NCBI RefSeq assembly: GCF_011516635.5
Contig: NZ_CP096255.1
Location: 3,408,501-3,472,500, forward strand
Source of the DNA: Bradyrhizobium barranii subsp. apii
GTDB lineage: Bacteria > Pseudomonadota > Alphaproteobacteria > Rhizobiales > Xanthobacteraceae
Direction: 5' to 3'
Length of the DNA stretch: 64,000 bases
The position numbers and the translations under genes were made by a program. Below the pieces are notes generated by a model. It was not told the origin of the DNA, ran no database searches, and saw nothing but the letters and a program-made list of their open reading frames with translations. This document shows, one piece after another, positions 57,301 through 64,000 of this stretch; the stretch's first letter is position 1, and each line of letters begins with the position of its first letter.

Positions 57301-59947
57301 CTTCACCGACGAAGACAGGCTGGACGCAGGAAGGTTTCATACACCCTATTTCAAGGCGGACTGGGACCCTGTGCTGTTTCTGCACTCGTGTTACATCGCA
57401 CACCTCTGCGCCATAGATCGCGAACTCGCGCTGGAGCTTGGTTCGTACAGCGACAGCTCGTCTGAGGGGTGCCACGACTGGGACAGTTTTATCCGTTTCA
57501 TGCTCGCCGGCAAAAAGCCGACGCACGTTCCGGAAGTGCTTTACAGTTGGCGCATGCATACCGCATCGACGTCCGGAAACATCGAATCGAAGTCCTACAT
57601 CACCGAGTCCCAACGGCGGACCCTGCAGAGATTTCTTGATCGCTCCGGTGCCACAAATATCGAGCTCGTGAACAGCCCGCTGTTCCAGTACAATGTGAAC
57701 TGGTGGTTCCGGCGAAAGCGATCGCATGCGCAATCGATTCGGACGATCGTGATTGTCGCGACGGATGACGCCGCTGACGCGCTGCCGGACACAACAGCCA
57801 TCGTGGTGGGGCGGGAAAACGTTGCCGCTCTCGCCGATGCAGTCGACAGAATCGGCACCGACCTCGTCCATCTGCAATGGCACGGCGTTTTGCCGCTCGA
57901 CGACGAGTGGCGCTGGGACGCCATGGCGCTGCTTGAATTGTTCGCCGATGCGGTGATGGTTGGCGGCATGCTGGATGACGGCTCCGCAATCGTGGATGGT
58001 CCGCGCGTATTTGGCTACGGCGATGGCTGTGGTTGTCCGGATCAGGGGCGCGCGCTGACCGATCCTGGCTACGGCGCGCGGATGTGGAAGGCGCATACGG
58101 TTTCGGCGGTTTCGACGGCGCATTGCGTAGCCAGGACATCCTTTCTGAAGCAGTGTCTGGGTGAACTGCAGCGCGAGGCCGTCGCGATTGAAATGCTCGG
58201 CCCCTGGCTCGGGGCAATGGCGGCGGAGGCAGGTAAGAGGGTGGTCTATTCGCCGTTCATGCGCGCGCGTGTGGAGAGGGCCGACGCGGCGGTTGTTTCC
58301 GGGAGCGGGACGGCGCGTTGGTTGTCACGCTTCTGGTCACTGATCCCTGACCAGCGAGTGTATTCGCCGAGGCTGGGCCTGGCTGCAGAACTTGCCTACC
58401 GGGAAGTCCACCCCGAGGCTAATCGCCAGCATCTGGCGCAGCTGCACGCCGGGCTTCTCAGCTACTCCGACTGGCTCGAAATGCATATTGCTGGGCGGCG
58501 TTCGCGCTATCGGCTCCCCGCTGAGGCGGTCTCGGTTTCGCTCATTACGACGGTCTATGAAGGCACGAAGATCGACCTACTCGACGCGTTGGCGGCGTCG
58601 GTTGTGGCGCAAACTTTAAAGCCGGTGGAGTGGGTCATTGTCGCGCACGGACCGATTGCGCCCGACGCGCTTGCCCACATCGTACGCGAGGGCGCCGATC
58701 ATTGGCGCGCAACGGTGATCGTTGAGCCGGCGTCGCTCGGCATCATGGGTGCCATGCGTCGCGGACTAGATAACGCTCAGGGCGACTACATCGTGCCGGT
58801 GGATGCGGATGACCTGCTCACCGTGGATGCCGTTCAGATCTTGGCGAGTTCGATCGCGCGATTGGACCAGCCGGACATGATCTATTCCGACGAAGACGCG
58901 CTTGTAGAAGGCAAGCCGGTGTCGCCCTATCTTCGTGCTGCGTTTGATCCAGTGCTCAATCTCGAGAGTTCGTATATCTGGCACCTATGCGCAATTAACC
59001 GGCAGCGCGCGTTATCGCTCGGCCTCTACACTGATCCCGGCGCTACATGGTGTCACGATTGGGACTGCGCGACGCGTATTGCAAAAGGGGGCGGCCGCAT
59101 CGAGCATGTTCCCGAAGTGCTTTATCACTGGAGGCAACATGCCGCTTCCACTACCCACAAGCCCGAAGGAGATGAGCGCTCAATGACATCGGTGAGGCAT
59201 GTACTCGAGCGTCAGATCGCCCAACTGGCAGTCCCCGATCGGTTCTGCGTTGCGGAATGGCCCGATTATCGCGGCGCGCGCGAGCTATATATTGCGCGCA
59301 AGACCGATCACTTACCTCAATTGATCTGGGCGGGCGACGCGGCGCGGGTCGAGTCTGTCGATTCCGATGCGATCCTGGTGTTCGCCGCCAGCGGCGTGAT
59401 AATTCAGTCCCAAGACGTCGCTGGCGAGGTGGCCCGTCTGCTTGAGTTGCATCCTAAGGTCGGCGCTATCGGAGGCGTCGTTGTCGGTCCAGCCGATTTC
59501 GTGACGGATGGATGCTGCATGGTCAATCGGGCCGGCTTGCTGGAATCGCCGTGGCTGGGCCGGAGCGCGGCGTGGTCTGGCCCCTATGCCCTGGCACTGA
59601 AGCCACAGACCGTGACGACGACTGGTAATTCGCTCGCGTTCTTCAGGGTCGCGGCGTTGAAGCAGGCGGATCTCTGGCCGCTGGAAATAAACGAGCGTTC
59701 GCCGAGCTCCGTCCGCGACATATGCCTTCTTCTCGCGAAGGACGGTTGGAGCACCGCGTTCTCACCGCTTGTGCGGGCGCGGCGCAGCATCGCAGGTCAA
59801 AGCGACCCAGCCAGCGCTCGACCACTGCCTGATGTACGGCGCGAAAGCCAGGCGCTGGTCAGATATGGAACGGCTCTCGGTTACAGCGACTTACGGGTAA
59901 CCCGGGCGTGGTTGAGTTGCAGGTACGCGGTGAGGTTGCGGCACTGA
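54293..59947 (+). CDS. Giant multidomain methyltransferase-coiled coil-GT4-GT2-GT2 polysaccharide enzyme
   Basis: An uninterrupted 1884-residue protein. By position: residues 1-230 resemble a cephalosporin-hydroxylase/macrocin-type class I methyltransferase (LLEIGVQNGGSLEIW at about 42-56, IIGCDINPDC at 66-75, FDIVIDDGSHLSSD at 108-121). Residues about 288-328 are a heptad-like coiled coil (IEDLKQELSRKLDEILHLKD). A GT4-type domain follows at about 470-830 (VNVLLPSLRLKSMSGGPNTA; FIYLIQDFEPILHEGS). GT2 domain one lies at about 885-1130 (FVTSAYNTDPRFLEELGNSV; ILPLDSDDLIEPD; EGCHDWDSF). GT2 domain two lies at about 1410-1670 (SLITTVYEGTKIDLLDALAA; IVPVDADDLLTVD; WCHDWDCATRI). It probably builds and caps the glycan at the inner-membrane face. 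Its ATG lies inside the last codons of wzt, so the two are translationally coupled. No membrane helix is seen. Confidence 0.88.
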   Translation: MIKRTLHELYASHSGKMSDKWSLYLDEYDRLFSSMRDRPVRLLEIGVQNGGSLEIWSQFFPKAQAIIGCDINPDCERLAYDDPRIGVIVGNANDPQTQGLILQRSGQFDIVIDDGSHLSSDIVKTFALYFPHLAEGGIFIAEDLHCSYWDKFEGGLYYPYSSMTFFKRLADVINHEHWGVPKARAEILRGIFGKYGCELPEESLALVHSVEFTNSMCVVRKSPAAKNGLGHRIISGTLELVVPANKEWSGTPYKLDPIFDETNNVWTDRSSAPEEMYIETVRDLGASVELIEDLKQELSRKLDEILHLKDRNEQLSRELDEIRRSTSWQMTSVPRLLATRMRSLASDAPGTGSLLPILSAGVKSHRRSFSRSNSTTAERLHKFVLRHGLGFYQKRMRHTQLGRAIAQYVRDRGLISSFDLHSSSLPQGSPEIVASGPAHASDAEVHSQVPGYHLSLPLNFEVADDLAVRPCVNVLLPSLRLKSMSGGPNTALLLACMLAERGERIRLIACDAPLEGEDAALLPYMERLLNRLVARDRIEIVDGFDRTRPIPIGIRDVFFATAWWTAQIAKYAVANTSNKTFIYLIQDFEPILHEGSTFQARALETYGLPHIPVINTRLLLDHLIREDAGRFSDQAFAAEALWFNPALDRTHYFPVAAQSGKKRVLLFYARPNIARRNLFELGLVALRRAVASGAVDKDNWEVWAMGEKIPPIALGEGVMLNPLPWMSFDDYAGRVRTADLMLSLMLSPHPSYPPLEMAASGKLVVTNSFSVKTADRMRAFSPNIIVAEPNAESLGQAIENAAGRINCGLPSYDSSGAIALPTDWDQSLNGIVTELLARLEGMREPALETAQSVAPGLPSVAKSDYEAYRKTRLARRRRDGKYSQTPGLLSFVTSAYNTDPRFLEELGNSVFLQDGGMHFEWLILDNGSTEEGTRRALTRLARHPSVRLERVESNLGVVGGMRYCLERASGRYILPLDSDDLIEPDCVHVLTRFIEENDYPALLFTDEDRLDAGRFHTPYFKADWDPVLFLHSCYIAHLCAIDRELALELGSYSDSSSEGCHDWDSFIRFMLAGKKPTHVPEVLYSWRMHTASTSGNIESKSYITESQRRTLQRFLDRSGATNIELVNSPLFQYNVNWWFRRKRSHAQSIRTIVIVATDDAADALPDTTAIVVGRENVAALADAVDRIGTDLVHLQWHGVLPLDDEWRWDAMALLELFADAVMVGGMLDDGSAIVDGPRVFGYGDGCGCPDQGRALTDPGYGARMWKAHTVSAVSTAHCVARTSFLKQCLGELQREAVAIEMLGPWLGAMAAEAGKRVVYSPFMRARVERADAAVVSGSGTARWLSRFWSLIPDQRVYSPRLGLAAELAYREVHPEANRQHLAQLHAGLLSYSDWLEMHIAGRRSRYRLPAEAVSVSLITTVYEGTKIDLLDALAASVVAQTLKPVEWVIVAHGPIAPDALAHIVREGADHWRATVIVEPASLGIMGAMRRGLDNAQGDYIVPVDADDLLTVDAVQILASSIARLDQPDMIYSDEDALVEGKPVSPYLRAAFDPVLNLESSYIWHLCAINRQRALSLGLYTDPGATWCHDWDCATRIAKGGGRIEHVPEVLYHWRQHAASTTHKPEGDERSMTSVRHVLERQIAQLAVPDRFCVAEWPDYRGARELYIARKTDHLPQLIWAGDAARVESVDSDAILVFAASGVIIQSQDVAGEVARLLELHPKVGAIGGVVVGPADFVTDGCCMVNRAGLLESPWLGRSAAWSGPYALALKPQTVTTTGNSLAFFRVAALKQADLWPLEINERSPSSVRDICLLLAKDGWSTAFSPLVRARRSIAGQSDPASARPLPDVRRESQALVRYGTALGYSDLRVTRAWLSCRYAVRLRH

Positions 59948-59973
59948 ATTGCGGGTGAAAGTGGAGACTGCTC

Positions 59974-61014
59974 ATGTCGTCGGGTGTTGCCGCCGCGGTC
60001 CAGCCACAAATCGCCGTCGTTTACCTTGCGAGGCTCGCGGAAGGCGTCGCGCCGGTTCGCAAGTTCATTGATTCCTACAAGCGCCGCCCGGTAGGCGTCA
60101 CCCATGACCTGGTGATCGTTTGGAAGGGCTTTCCCAATAACGATCCCGCCGGCTCCCCGCAGAAAGCGATTTGCGATCAGGTTGAGCATCGATCGATCGC
60201 GATGACCGATAAGGGCTTCGATATTACAGCTTACAAGCTGGCCAGCGAAACACTGTCGCACAACCACGTTTGCTTCTTGAACACTTTTTCCGAGATCGAA
60301 TCCGACGACTGGCTGCGCAAGCTCTACGATCACGCATCACGGGCCAATATCGGCATCGCCGGCGCAACCGCATCGCTGGAAAGCGTCCGCGACAGCATGA
60401 AGAGCATGTCAAGGGCCGTATGGCTTTGTGTCCAGGGCATCCCCTATGATCCGCTGATCGCCGAACAGTGGGGCCACGAGATCGTAAAGCACGCTCCGAA
60501 CTGGTTGGCGCGGCGGCCGCCGTCGCTCTACTGGCGCGCGCGGCGGTTTGCCCGACGGGCCCTGGCGCTAAAATGGGGTGCATTGAAACCGCCGAGCCGC
60601 CAAGAGATGGAAGATCTCTTCGAGACCGTATGGGCGAAGCAAGGCGCTATCTATGCTAAATTGCCTCCATTTCCCAATCATCACATTCGCAGCAACGCCT
60701 TCATGATGCGGCGGCCGGTGTTTCTGGATGCGCTCCCGCCGAGGCTTGCTACGAAAGAAGACTGCTTTGAGTTCGAAAGCGGTCATGCGAGCGTGACGAA
60801 CAGGGTTGTGCGGCAGGGTCTGTGCGCTGTTGTCGTTGGTAATGATGGTAAGGCATACCATTCCTCTGAATGGTCGAGCAGCAAGACTTTCCGATCTGGC
60901 GCGCAAGAGAACATCCTCGTATCAGATAACCAAACCCGCGCTTTCGAGGCGATGTCGCCAGAGTCGAAGAAACTGTACGAGCATTGGACGTGGCACGGAC
61001 CGGCAATTCCGTGA
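59974..61014 (+). CDS. Unrecognised polysaccharide-locus protein, paralogue 2 (346 residues)
   Basis: Paralogue of 50691-51719, with the same ordered blocks: IAVVYLARLAEGVAPVRKFI, MTDKGFDITAYKLA, VCFLNTFSEIESDDWLRKL, IGIAGATASLES, HIRSNAFMMRRPVFLDALP and LVSDNQTRAFEAM. The middle third, rich in Arg and Trp, diverges. It follows the giant enzyme by 26 bp and closes the operon. No domain is recognised with confidence. A glycosyltransferase-like role is inference from context and from strand-helix spacing. Confidence 0.65.
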   Translation: MSSGVAAAVQPQIAVVYLARLAEGVAPVRKFIDSYKRRPVGVTHDLVIVWKGFPNNDPAGSPQKAICDQVEHRSIAMTDKGFDITAYKLASETLSHNHVCFLNTFSEIESDDWLRKLYDHASRANIGIAGATASLESVRDSMKSMSRAVWLCVQGIPYDPLIAEQWGHEIVKHAPNWLARRPPSLYWRARRFARRALALKWGALKPPSRQEMEDLFETVWAKQGAIYAKLPPFPNHHIRSNAFMMRRPVFLDALPPRLATKEDCFEFESGHASVTNRVVRQGLCAVVVGNDGKAYHSSEWSSSKTFRSGAQENILVSDNQTRAFEAMSPESKKLYEHWTWHGPAIP

Positions 61015-61170
61015 TCGAGCCCAAGGCAAGCTGTGATTGAAAGTGCGGATTCCGACGAAGCCGGCCATGCATTCCAATTCGAAGCCGGCCGGGTATTCCG
61101 ATCTGAAGCCGGCCACCCGTGGCGTCGTTCGCATGGGTCAATTTCATGATGTCGTCGAGGGCTGGGAAGG

Positions 61171-61923
61171 TCAAGAGACCGGTTGATCTTGAGCGGGTTG
61201 CTTCTGCTTCCTGAGGCTCTCTCCTTTGAGTTCGATGCGGTAGGCATTGTGGACGAGGCGATCGAGAATCGCGTCGGCGATGGTGGGGTTGCCGATGATT
61301 TCGTACCAGCGATCGACGGGCAGCTGGCTGGTGACGATAATCGAGCGGGCTTCGTATCGATCCTCGACGATTTCGAGCAAATCACGGCGCTGGTCGGCGT
61401 CGAGAGGTTCTGGTCCCCAGTCGTCCAGGATCAGCAGATCAAGTCGTGCGATCGCCCGCAGCATCTTGGTATAGCGGCCATCGGCGCGGCCGAGTGCGAG
61501 AGCGGCGAAGAGACGCGGCACACGATGGTAGGCAACTGAGAAGTCGTCTCGGCAAGCCTTGTTGCCGAGGGCACAAGCGAGCCAGCTCTTGCCGACGCCG
61601 CACGGCCCGGTAACAAGGAGATTATGTCGTGCCCGGATCCAGTCGCCAGCGGCGAGTTTTAGAAAGAGCGTGCGGTCGAGGCCGCGGATAGCGCGGTAAT
61701 CGACATCCTCGACGCAGGCGGCATGACGCAGCTTGGCGGCTCGAGCTCTGCTTTCGAACCGCTTTTGCTGGCGCAGCGTTTTCTCGTGTTCCAGGAGCAA
61801 CGCCAGCCATTCGGCGTGTTCGAGGCTGCGCGCTTCGGACTGGGCATCGAGGTCCTTGAAGCCTTTGGCCATACCGTGGAGACCAAGGCTATGCAGCAGG
61901 TCGAGGGTGGGATGGGTGAGCAT
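61171..61923 (-). CDS. istB: IS21 helper ATPase IstB, second copy
   Basis: About 250 residues beginning MLTHPTLDLLHSLGLHGMAK behind a gaaaggattatcc ribosome site. Walker A is LLVTGPCGVGKSWLACALGN and Walker B LLILDDWGPEPLD. An upstream ATG at 61941 overlaps the istA stop and is the alternative start. Related to the first IstB but clearly divergent. Confidence 0.9.
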   Translation of the reverse strand: MLTHPTLDLLHSLGLHGMAKGFKDLDAQSEARSLEHAEWLALLLEHEKTLRQQKRFESRARAAKLRHAACVEDVDYRAIRGLDRTLFLKLAAGDWIRARHNLLVTGPCGVGKSWLACALGNKACRDDFSVAYHRVPRLFAALALGRADGRYTKMLRAIARLDLLILDDWGPEPLDADQRRDLLEIVEDRYEARSIIVTSQLPVDRWYEIIGNPTIADAILDRLVHNAYRIELKGESLRKQKQPAQDQPVS

Positions 61924-61937
61924 GCTGGATAATCCTT

Positions 61938-63199
61938 TCAATGGAAGTAACCGGGGCCGCGCAGATTGGGATGTTCGATGATCGCGTCCTCGGTATCGCG
62001 AGAACTGCGTTCGAGCTTGTTGGCGATGATGGAGGCGATGCTCTTGTAGGTCAGTGCGCTGACCGCGACCGCGCGGGCCGCGATCAGCTCGGCGCGTTCG
62101 GGATCAATATCCTTGAACAGCCGAAGCACGCCGAGACAGGTCCGGAATCCCTGTTCGGGATGAGGCCGATTGGCCAGGATGGCGAGAACGAGCCCCTCGG
62201 TGTTGGGCCCGATCGACCGCCCCCAGCGCCGGAATCGATCGGGAGTCCACTCGGCGTAACGCCGATGCGCACTGGGCATGTGATCGGGATCAGTGCCGTG
62301 CCGGCGGCCGCCATAACGGCGCTGGTGAGCAGCAACACGCAAACCCCGATGGAACAACTCGATGGTCCGGGTGGTGGCGCGAACGTCGACCTGCTCCCGG
62401 ATCAGGCCGTGTGGAACTGAGTAGAAGAAGCCGTCGACCTCGACGTGATAATCGAGCGAGACGCGGGCCAGGAGCCATTCCGCGAACTGATAGTCGGCAT
62501 CCGGCAACGGCGCCAGGACAGGCATCTCGACGGTCTCGAACAATTGTCGGCGGCTGACGCCGATCCGGCGCATGACGTGGGCGTTGATGCGCTCCAGCGC
62601 GGCGGCGATTGCCGCATTCGCCTCAGCCAGCGAGAAGAAGGTCTGCCGGCGAAGCCGCCCGAGGATATAGGTCTGGGCAAAACGCACTCCGGCTTCCACT
62701 TTTGCCTTATCCCGGGGCTTTCTTGGCCGTGCCGGAAGGATGCCAACGCCGTAATGGGACGCCATCATCCCGTAGCTGCGATTGATTTCGGGGTCGTAGA
62801 ACGACGCCCGGTGCACGCCGGACTTCAGATTGTCAGGGACGACGAGGCGTGGCACCCCGCCAAAGAACCGGAACATTCGGACATGAGCCTCGATCCAGTC
62901 CGGAAGTGTCTGCGTCCAGGTCGCCTCGGCGTAGGTGTAATTCGAGGCGCCAAGCACGGCGACGAAGATCTCCGCGTCGCGCACAACCCCGGTTGCGCGA
63001 TCAACGATCATGATCTTCTTGCCGGAGTAATCGACAAAGACCTTGTCGCCGGCCGGATGGTCCTGCCGCATCGTCGGAGACAGCCGCCGCTCGAATTCCC
63101 GGAATAAATCGCAGAACCGGCTGTAGCCATAACCTTCCGGATGGACCGCCCGGTACTCCTCCCACAGCACCATCAGATTGACGCCAGGCCGCTTCAGCT
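61938..63199 (-). pseudogene. istA: IS21 transposase IstA, second copy, 5'-truncated
   Basis: Carries the integrase core (KVFVDYSGKKIMIVD, LVVPDNLKSGVHRA, KPRDKAKVEAGVRFAQTYIL) and the C-terminal region down to the stop at 61938. The open frame reaches the IS66 boundary at 63199 (LKRPGVNLMVLWEEYRA), and the helix-turn-helix N-terminus of about 100 residues is missing. It should lie beyond the IS66 element, outside the window. Confidence 0.85.
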
Positions 63200-63287
63200 G
63201 TAAGCGTAGCGCCGAGGCCCGTCTGATTGTTTGTGCGGAGTCTTGAGAGCACCGTTAGAAGAGTCATCTTCTGGAAGGGTGCTCACA

Positions 63288-63710
63288 ATGGACGACCATT
63301 CTGACGACATAAGACGACCGTTGTCACCGCGTATTGAAGTGTTCGCTGGCGCAGGTCGAAAGCGCTGGCCGGATGATTTGAAGGCGCAGATTGCGGCGGA
63401 AAGCCTCGAACCGGGGGCGGTTGTAACAGACGTCGCTCGTCGCCATGGCTGCCGGCCCCAGCAGGTGCATGATTGGCGGCGCCGGGCGCGTTTGGGCCAG
63501 TTGGTATTGCCGGCGTCGGCGGACACGCTGTCGTTCGTGCCGGTGGTGTCGGAATTAGCGTTGCCTGCGGCCGCAGAGCCCTCCGGTTCGCCGGAAGCAG
63601 CCATTGTTACGGTTGAGTTCCAGGGCGCGCGCGTGGAGGTGCGCGGGGCGCCTGGCCTTGCTGCGTTGAGCGATGTGTTCATTGCGCTGCGACGGACACG
63701 TTCATGCTGA
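63288..63710 (+). CDS. tnpA: IS66-family accessory protein TnpA
   Basis: A 140-residue protein with an N-terminal helix-turn-helix (LKAQIAAESLEPGAVVTDVA, then RRHGCRPQQVHDWRRRARLG) and a VTVEFQGARVEVRGAPGLAA C-terminal block, the OrfA/TnpA type of IS66. ATG 63288 follows ggaaggg. Its stop overlaps the tnpB start. Confidence 0.88.
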   Translation: MDDHSDDIRRPLSPRIEVFAGAGRKRWPDDLKAQIAAESLEPGAVVTDVARRHGCRPQQVHDWRRRARLGQLVLPASADTLSFVPVVSELALPAAAEPSGSPEAAIVTVEFQGARVEVRGAPGLAALSDVFIALRRTRSC

Positions 63711-64000
63711 CGATGCCGGCGAGCCTCATGATCTACGTGGCGACGCAACCTGTGGACTTCAGGAAGGGTGCAGAGGGCTTGGCGCTGCTGGCGAAGGATA
63801 CGCTGGGCCATGACCCGATGAAGGGCGTGGCGGTGGTGTTCCGTGCGAAGCGCGCCGATCGGGTGAAGATCGTCGTCTGGGATGGCAGCGGCCTTGTGAT
63901 GTACTGGAAGCGGCTCGATGGCAGCGGCTTCAAATGGCCACCCATCGTGGCCGGTGTGATGCGGATGAATGGGGCCCAGCTGTCAGCACTGCTGGCCGGC
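63704..64000 (+). CDS. tnpB: IS66 Orf2 family protein TnpB (partial)
   Basis: Starts MLTMPASLMIYVATQPVDFR within the last codons of tnpA and continues KGAEGLALLAKDTLGHDP and VVFRAKRADRVKIVVWDGSG, the conserved Orf2 core. It runs off the right edge after 99 codons of a usual 115 or so. Confidence 0.92.
   Translation, partial: MLTMPASLMIYVATQPVDFRKGAEGLALLAKDTLGHDPMKGVAVVFRAKRADRVKIVVWDGSGLVMYWKRLDGSGFKWPPIVAGVMRMNGAQLSALLAG

Larger units (their letters stand above)
61032..63199 (-). mobile_element. IS21-family element, second copy, truncated by IS66 insertion
   Basis: The left end holds three direct repeats of a tattccgatctgaagccggcc-like unit at about 61045-61115, the multiple terminal repeats expected for IS21, before istB and istA on the minus strand. 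The istA frame is cut at 63199 by an IS66-type end. The precise left tip (near 61032) is approximate. The element differs in sequence from the first IS21 copy. Confidence 0.75.
63200..64000 (+). mobile_element. IS66-family element, left part (runs off window)
   Basis: Begins with gtaagcgtagcgccgagg, a typical IS66 terminal sequence, directly where the istA frame stops. It contains tnpA and the start of tnpB. The right end and the tnpC transposase lie beyond the window. Confidence 0.8.

Noticed and set aside
57056..58123. 355-codon minus-strand frame within the giant enzyme gene
   Set aside because: Antisense shadow of the GT2 domain.
1..64000. CRISPR arrays, rRNA or tRNA genes, phage structural genes
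   Set aside because: No regularly spaced repeats, no rRNA/tRNA-like stretches and no phage proteins were seen.

Overview
The window looks like chromosomal accessory DNA from a Bradyrhizobium-type alphaproteobacterium (Nitrobacteraceae). The evidence is high GC coding DNA, a tripartite tricarboxylate transporter next to CoA-ester enzymes, short palindromic 'ctctccccgc' repeats, and IS families and small conserved proteins typical of that genus. This assignment rests on recognition by eye, not on a database search.

Left part (1-10.4 kb): an enoyl-CoA hydratase gene, a prepilin peptidase gene split by an IS5-type element, and an intact tctC-tctB-tctA transporter operon. A decay zone follows, holding a frameshifted beta-helix protein, a frameshifted HExxH metalloprotease, a frameshifted small protein, and scrambled partial copies of a CaiB/BaiF CoA-transferase and of tctB/tctA.

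Middle part (10.4-37.3 kb): an IS graveyard laid over the left half of a polysaccharide locus. I count three IS256-type copies, four identical-sized IS5 (IS1031-like) copies, two IS1380 copies, one IS630, one IS701 and one IS21. Most ends and target duplications can be read to the base. Between them lie an acyltransferase-SGNH gene, an O-antigen-ligase-like gene and a glycosyltransferase gene, all broken by IS elements, plus an intact CapD/WbpM-like dehydratase, an intact CoA-transferase and several very small membrane proteins. The 8-bp target duplications of the outermost IS256 copies (10444-11872 and 35882-37310) are swapped between the two copies. This shows that the 24 kb between them (11873-35881) was inverted by recombination between the two copies.

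Right part (37.3-61.0 kb): a mostly intact surface-polysaccharide locus. It has a methyltransferase, three acyltransferases, an NAD-dependent epimerase, glycosyltransferases, a first ABC exporter pair on the minus strand, and the dTDP-L-rhamnose genes rfbC-rfbB-rfbD-rfbA. A second ABC exporter follows whose ATPase carries a C-terminal Wzt-type domain, then an 1884-residue protein that fuses a methyltransferase, a coiled coil and three glycosyltransferase domains. Two paralogous proteins of a family I do not recognise bracket the second exporter module. Together these genes suggest synthesis, chain-end modification, export and O-acylation of a rhamnose-containing glycan by the ABC-transporter-dependent route.

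Right edge (61.0-64.0 kb): a second IS21 element, its istA gene cut by an IS66-family element that runs off the window.
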